This document shows positions 14,825 to 16,454 of a DNA stretch of 16,454 nucleotides, piece by piece. The notes under the pieces are model-generated. The model saw only the letters and a list, made by a program, of their open reading frames with translations, did not search any database and had not been told where the DNA came from. The stretch covers positions 1 to 16,454 of the forward strand of contig JAPKMW010000163.1 in the NCBI GenBank assembly GCA_026645575.1, read 5' to 3'. The DNA is from Caldilineaceae bacterium. Lineage in GTDB: Bacteria; Chloroflexota; Anaerolineae; Caldilineales; Caldilineaceae. Position 1 is the first letter of the stretch. Each line of letters begins with the position of its first letter. A program made the translations under genes and the position numbers.

Positions 14825-16454
14825 CTTGTAATCCCGCGACTGGGTTGATGTTGATTCCGGCCCAACATCAACCCCTGGTCGCCGCCGTCCAAATACTGTT
14901 TCAATCCCGCGACTGGGTTGATGTTGATTCCGGCAAGGTAAGCAGGCGCGTTCAGATTGACGAGTATAGTGTTTCAATCCCGCGACTGGGTTGATGTTGA
15001 TTCCGGCTTTACCAAGCTGCATTTGGTAAGTAATGTCAACAAGTTTCAATCCCGCGACTGGGTTGATGTTGATTCCGGCGCTACGCTTTACGCTGATTCA
15101 CCGGATTGCAAGATGTTTCAATCCCGCGACTGGGTTGATGTTGATTCCGGCCAAGATGAACTTACCAGATGGTACTCGTGACTATATCAGTTTCAATCCC
15201 GCGACTGGGTTGATGTTGATTCCGGCGAGTAATGGTTGTTGGTGGCGGTGCGCAATATGCAGGTTTCAATCCCGCGACTGGGTTGATGTTGATTCCGGCT
15301 TTCATATCCAGCTTTCGCTACAGCATCAGCGCCAGGTTTCAATCCCGCGACTGGGTTGATGTTGATTCCGGCTTCCGAACCAACCAGCGGAGCAAGGTAG
15401 ACGGCATCGTTTCAATCCCGCGACTGGGTTGATGTTGATTCCGGCCAGGCATAGGCGAGTAGTCGAACGCCTCCCACTCAAGGTTTCAATCCCGCGACTG
15501 GGTTGATGTTGATTCCGGCCTGCAAGTCTTCGATCTTCATCGTGCCATAAGTGTTAGTTTCAATCCCGCGACTGGGTTGATGTTGATTCCGGCATCTCCT
15601 GCCCGTTTTCTTCCACACGGGTGGACGTTTCAATCCCGCGACTGGGTTGATGTTGATTCCGGCACCGCCAACGCCGCCCACGGCCCATGCTCCCGATAGT
15701 TTCAATCCCGCGACTGGGTTGATGTTGATTCCGGCATCAATCGGTCGCCGGGAACGATCATCGAGTGCAGGTTTCAATCCCGCGACTGGGTTGATGTTGA
15801 TTCCGGCCCGGGAACGTCACCGGCGACACCTCATACAACTTGGTTTCAATCCCGCGACTGGGTTGATGTTGATTCCGGCTCCGAATCATCGCCTCAAACT
15901 GGCGGATCGCACTGTTTCAATCCCGCGACTGGGTTGATGTTGATTCCGGCCAGGATAGCGTCGATTGGGAAGAAAAAGAGCTAGTTTCAATCCCGCGACT
16001 GGGTTGATGTTGATTCCGGCGGACGATCACAGCGCCCAATGCCCAGGCGCTGGATGTTTCAATCCCGCGACTGGGTTGATGTTGATTCCGGCGCGACATC
16101 GGTTCCACACTGCGCCAACAAATGGCTGTTTCAATCCCGCGACTGGGTTGATGTTGATTCCGGCCTGATCGTCCAGGCCGGCCAGCTTGATCAGCTTCTT
16201 GTTTCAATCCCGCGACTGGGTTGATGTTGATTCCGGCGCGGTGAATCGCACGCAGAATACTGCATCGTTGTTTCAATCCCGCGACTGGGTTGATGTTGAT
16301 TCCGGCCTGGCTCGATGCCTTGGACGGGTTGCAGAATGGCGGTTGTTTCAATCCCGCGACTGGGTTGATGTTGATTCCGGCAGGAATCCCTCATTGTACG
16401 CTTCCCACTGGGGCGGTTTCAATCCCGCGACTGGGTTGATGTTGATTCCGGCTC
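14825..16454 (-). CRISPR. CRISPR array, 23 visible repeats of 37 bp and 22 complete spacers, continuing past the right edge
   Basis: Repeats begin GTTTCAATCC, have the middle CGCGACTGGG and end TTGATTCCGGC as written on the plus strand. Repeats 2-23 (14898-14934 through 16416-16452) are identical. Repeat 1 (14825-14861) has three changes in its first five bases. Spacers are 32-38 bp, mostly 34-37, and all differ. The complement of the repeat ends in ATTGAAAC, the usual 5' handle of type I and III crRNAs, and the decayed repeat is at the left. Both point to transcription on the minus strand, with the leader and newest spacers beyond 16454. No cas genes or leader are in the window, so the subtype cannot be stated. 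A small repeat hairpin is possible (CAA/TTG plus CCC/GGG). Confidence 0.98.
14836..14882. repeat. Inverted partial copy of the CRISPR repeat inside the terminal spacer (anti-repeat hairpin)
   Basis: Repeat 1 and the first part of spacer 1 are self-complementary. GGGTTGATGTTG (14842-14853) pairs with CAACATCAACCC (14863-14874) around a 9-base loop. After a 1-versus-3-base internal loop, GCGAC (14836-14840) pairs with GTCGC (14878-14882). The spacer thus carries about 20 bases that are the reverse complement of the repeat centre with two extra bases. A 17-pair hairpin would form at the leader-distal end of the array transcript. Confidence 0.8.

Noticed and set aside
14836..14882. The anti-repeat as a tracrRNA gene of a type II or V system.
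   Set aside because: The repeat complement ends in ATTGAAAC, typical of type I and III. The anti-repeat lies inside a spacer, with no separate promoter or terminator of its own visible.
14692..16394. Several reading frames of 60-144 codons on both strands across the CRISPR array, with repeated NPATGLMLIPA or NQHQPSRGIE peptides.
   Set aside because: They are translations of the 37-bp repeat, which has no stop in these frames. The between-repeat peptides change with each spacer and there is no ribosome-binding site.
1..16454. tRNA or rRNA genes.
   Set aside because: I saw no tRNA T-loop (GTTCGA-type) arrangement with paired arms and no rRNA-like sequence in the gaps between genes.

Overview
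This window looks like part of a chromosome from a free-living bacterium, most likely a member of the Chloroflexota. That assignment is an inference. It rests on a multi-PAS cytosolic histidine kinase, a DUF4058 gene, a lipoprotein with an Ala/Pro-rich linker after its lipobox, a secreted protein with a YLPIIQK-type segment after its signal peptide, and a long CRISPR array. There is no rRNA, tRNA or other phylogenetic marker to confirm it.

Layout, left to right. (1) 70-4722 (+): two closely spaced signalling genes, a seven-PAS histidine kinase and a receiver-histidine kinase hybrid, forming a probable phosphorelay whose final output is not in the window. (2) 4723-5086: a gene-free stretch with strong inverted repeats and a promoter-like TATAAT. 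(3) 5087-5881 (+): a PHP-family phosphoesterase of the histidinol-phosphatase type. (4) 5944-6740 (+): a DUF4058 gene broken by one apparent missing base. (5) 6769-7061: a bidirectional terminator, a nested palindromic element and a short repeat copy. (6) 13313 down to 7062 (-): a five-gene peptide/nickel/oligosaccharide-type (Dpp/Opp) ABC importer in the order permease B, permease C, ATPase D, ATPase F, substrate-binding lipoprotein, with a good sigma-70-like promoter at 13363-13391. (7) 13686-14747 (+): a secreted beta-propeller-like protein. (8) 14772-14817: a strong terminator-like hairpin. (9) 14825-16454: a CRISPR array of 23 visible repeats (37 bp) and 22 complete spacers that runs off the right edge. 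No cas gene is present.

How the parts work together. The two kinases are probably co-transcribed, and the first may phosphorylate the receiver of the second. The transporter genes encode a complete importer: lipid-anchored binding protein, two membrane subunits and two ATPases. Unusually, its genes are separated by about 125-245 bp gaps rather than being tightly packed, and each gap carries a different kind of repeat: an 8-bp tandem array, two different inverted repeats, and a small element with 27-bp inverted ends. One arm of that element recurs at the stop codon of the binding-protein gene. The CRISPR array is probably read right to left, because the complementary strand of the repeat ends in ATTGAAAC and the degenerate terminal repeat lies at the left. 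Its last spacer contains an inverted partial copy of the repeat, which with the terminal repeat could fold into a 17-bp-paired hairpin.

No clearly new defence or metabolic system is evident. The most unusual signals are the repeats inside the operon, the anti-repeat at the end of the CRISPR array, and the palindromic element at 6823-6979.
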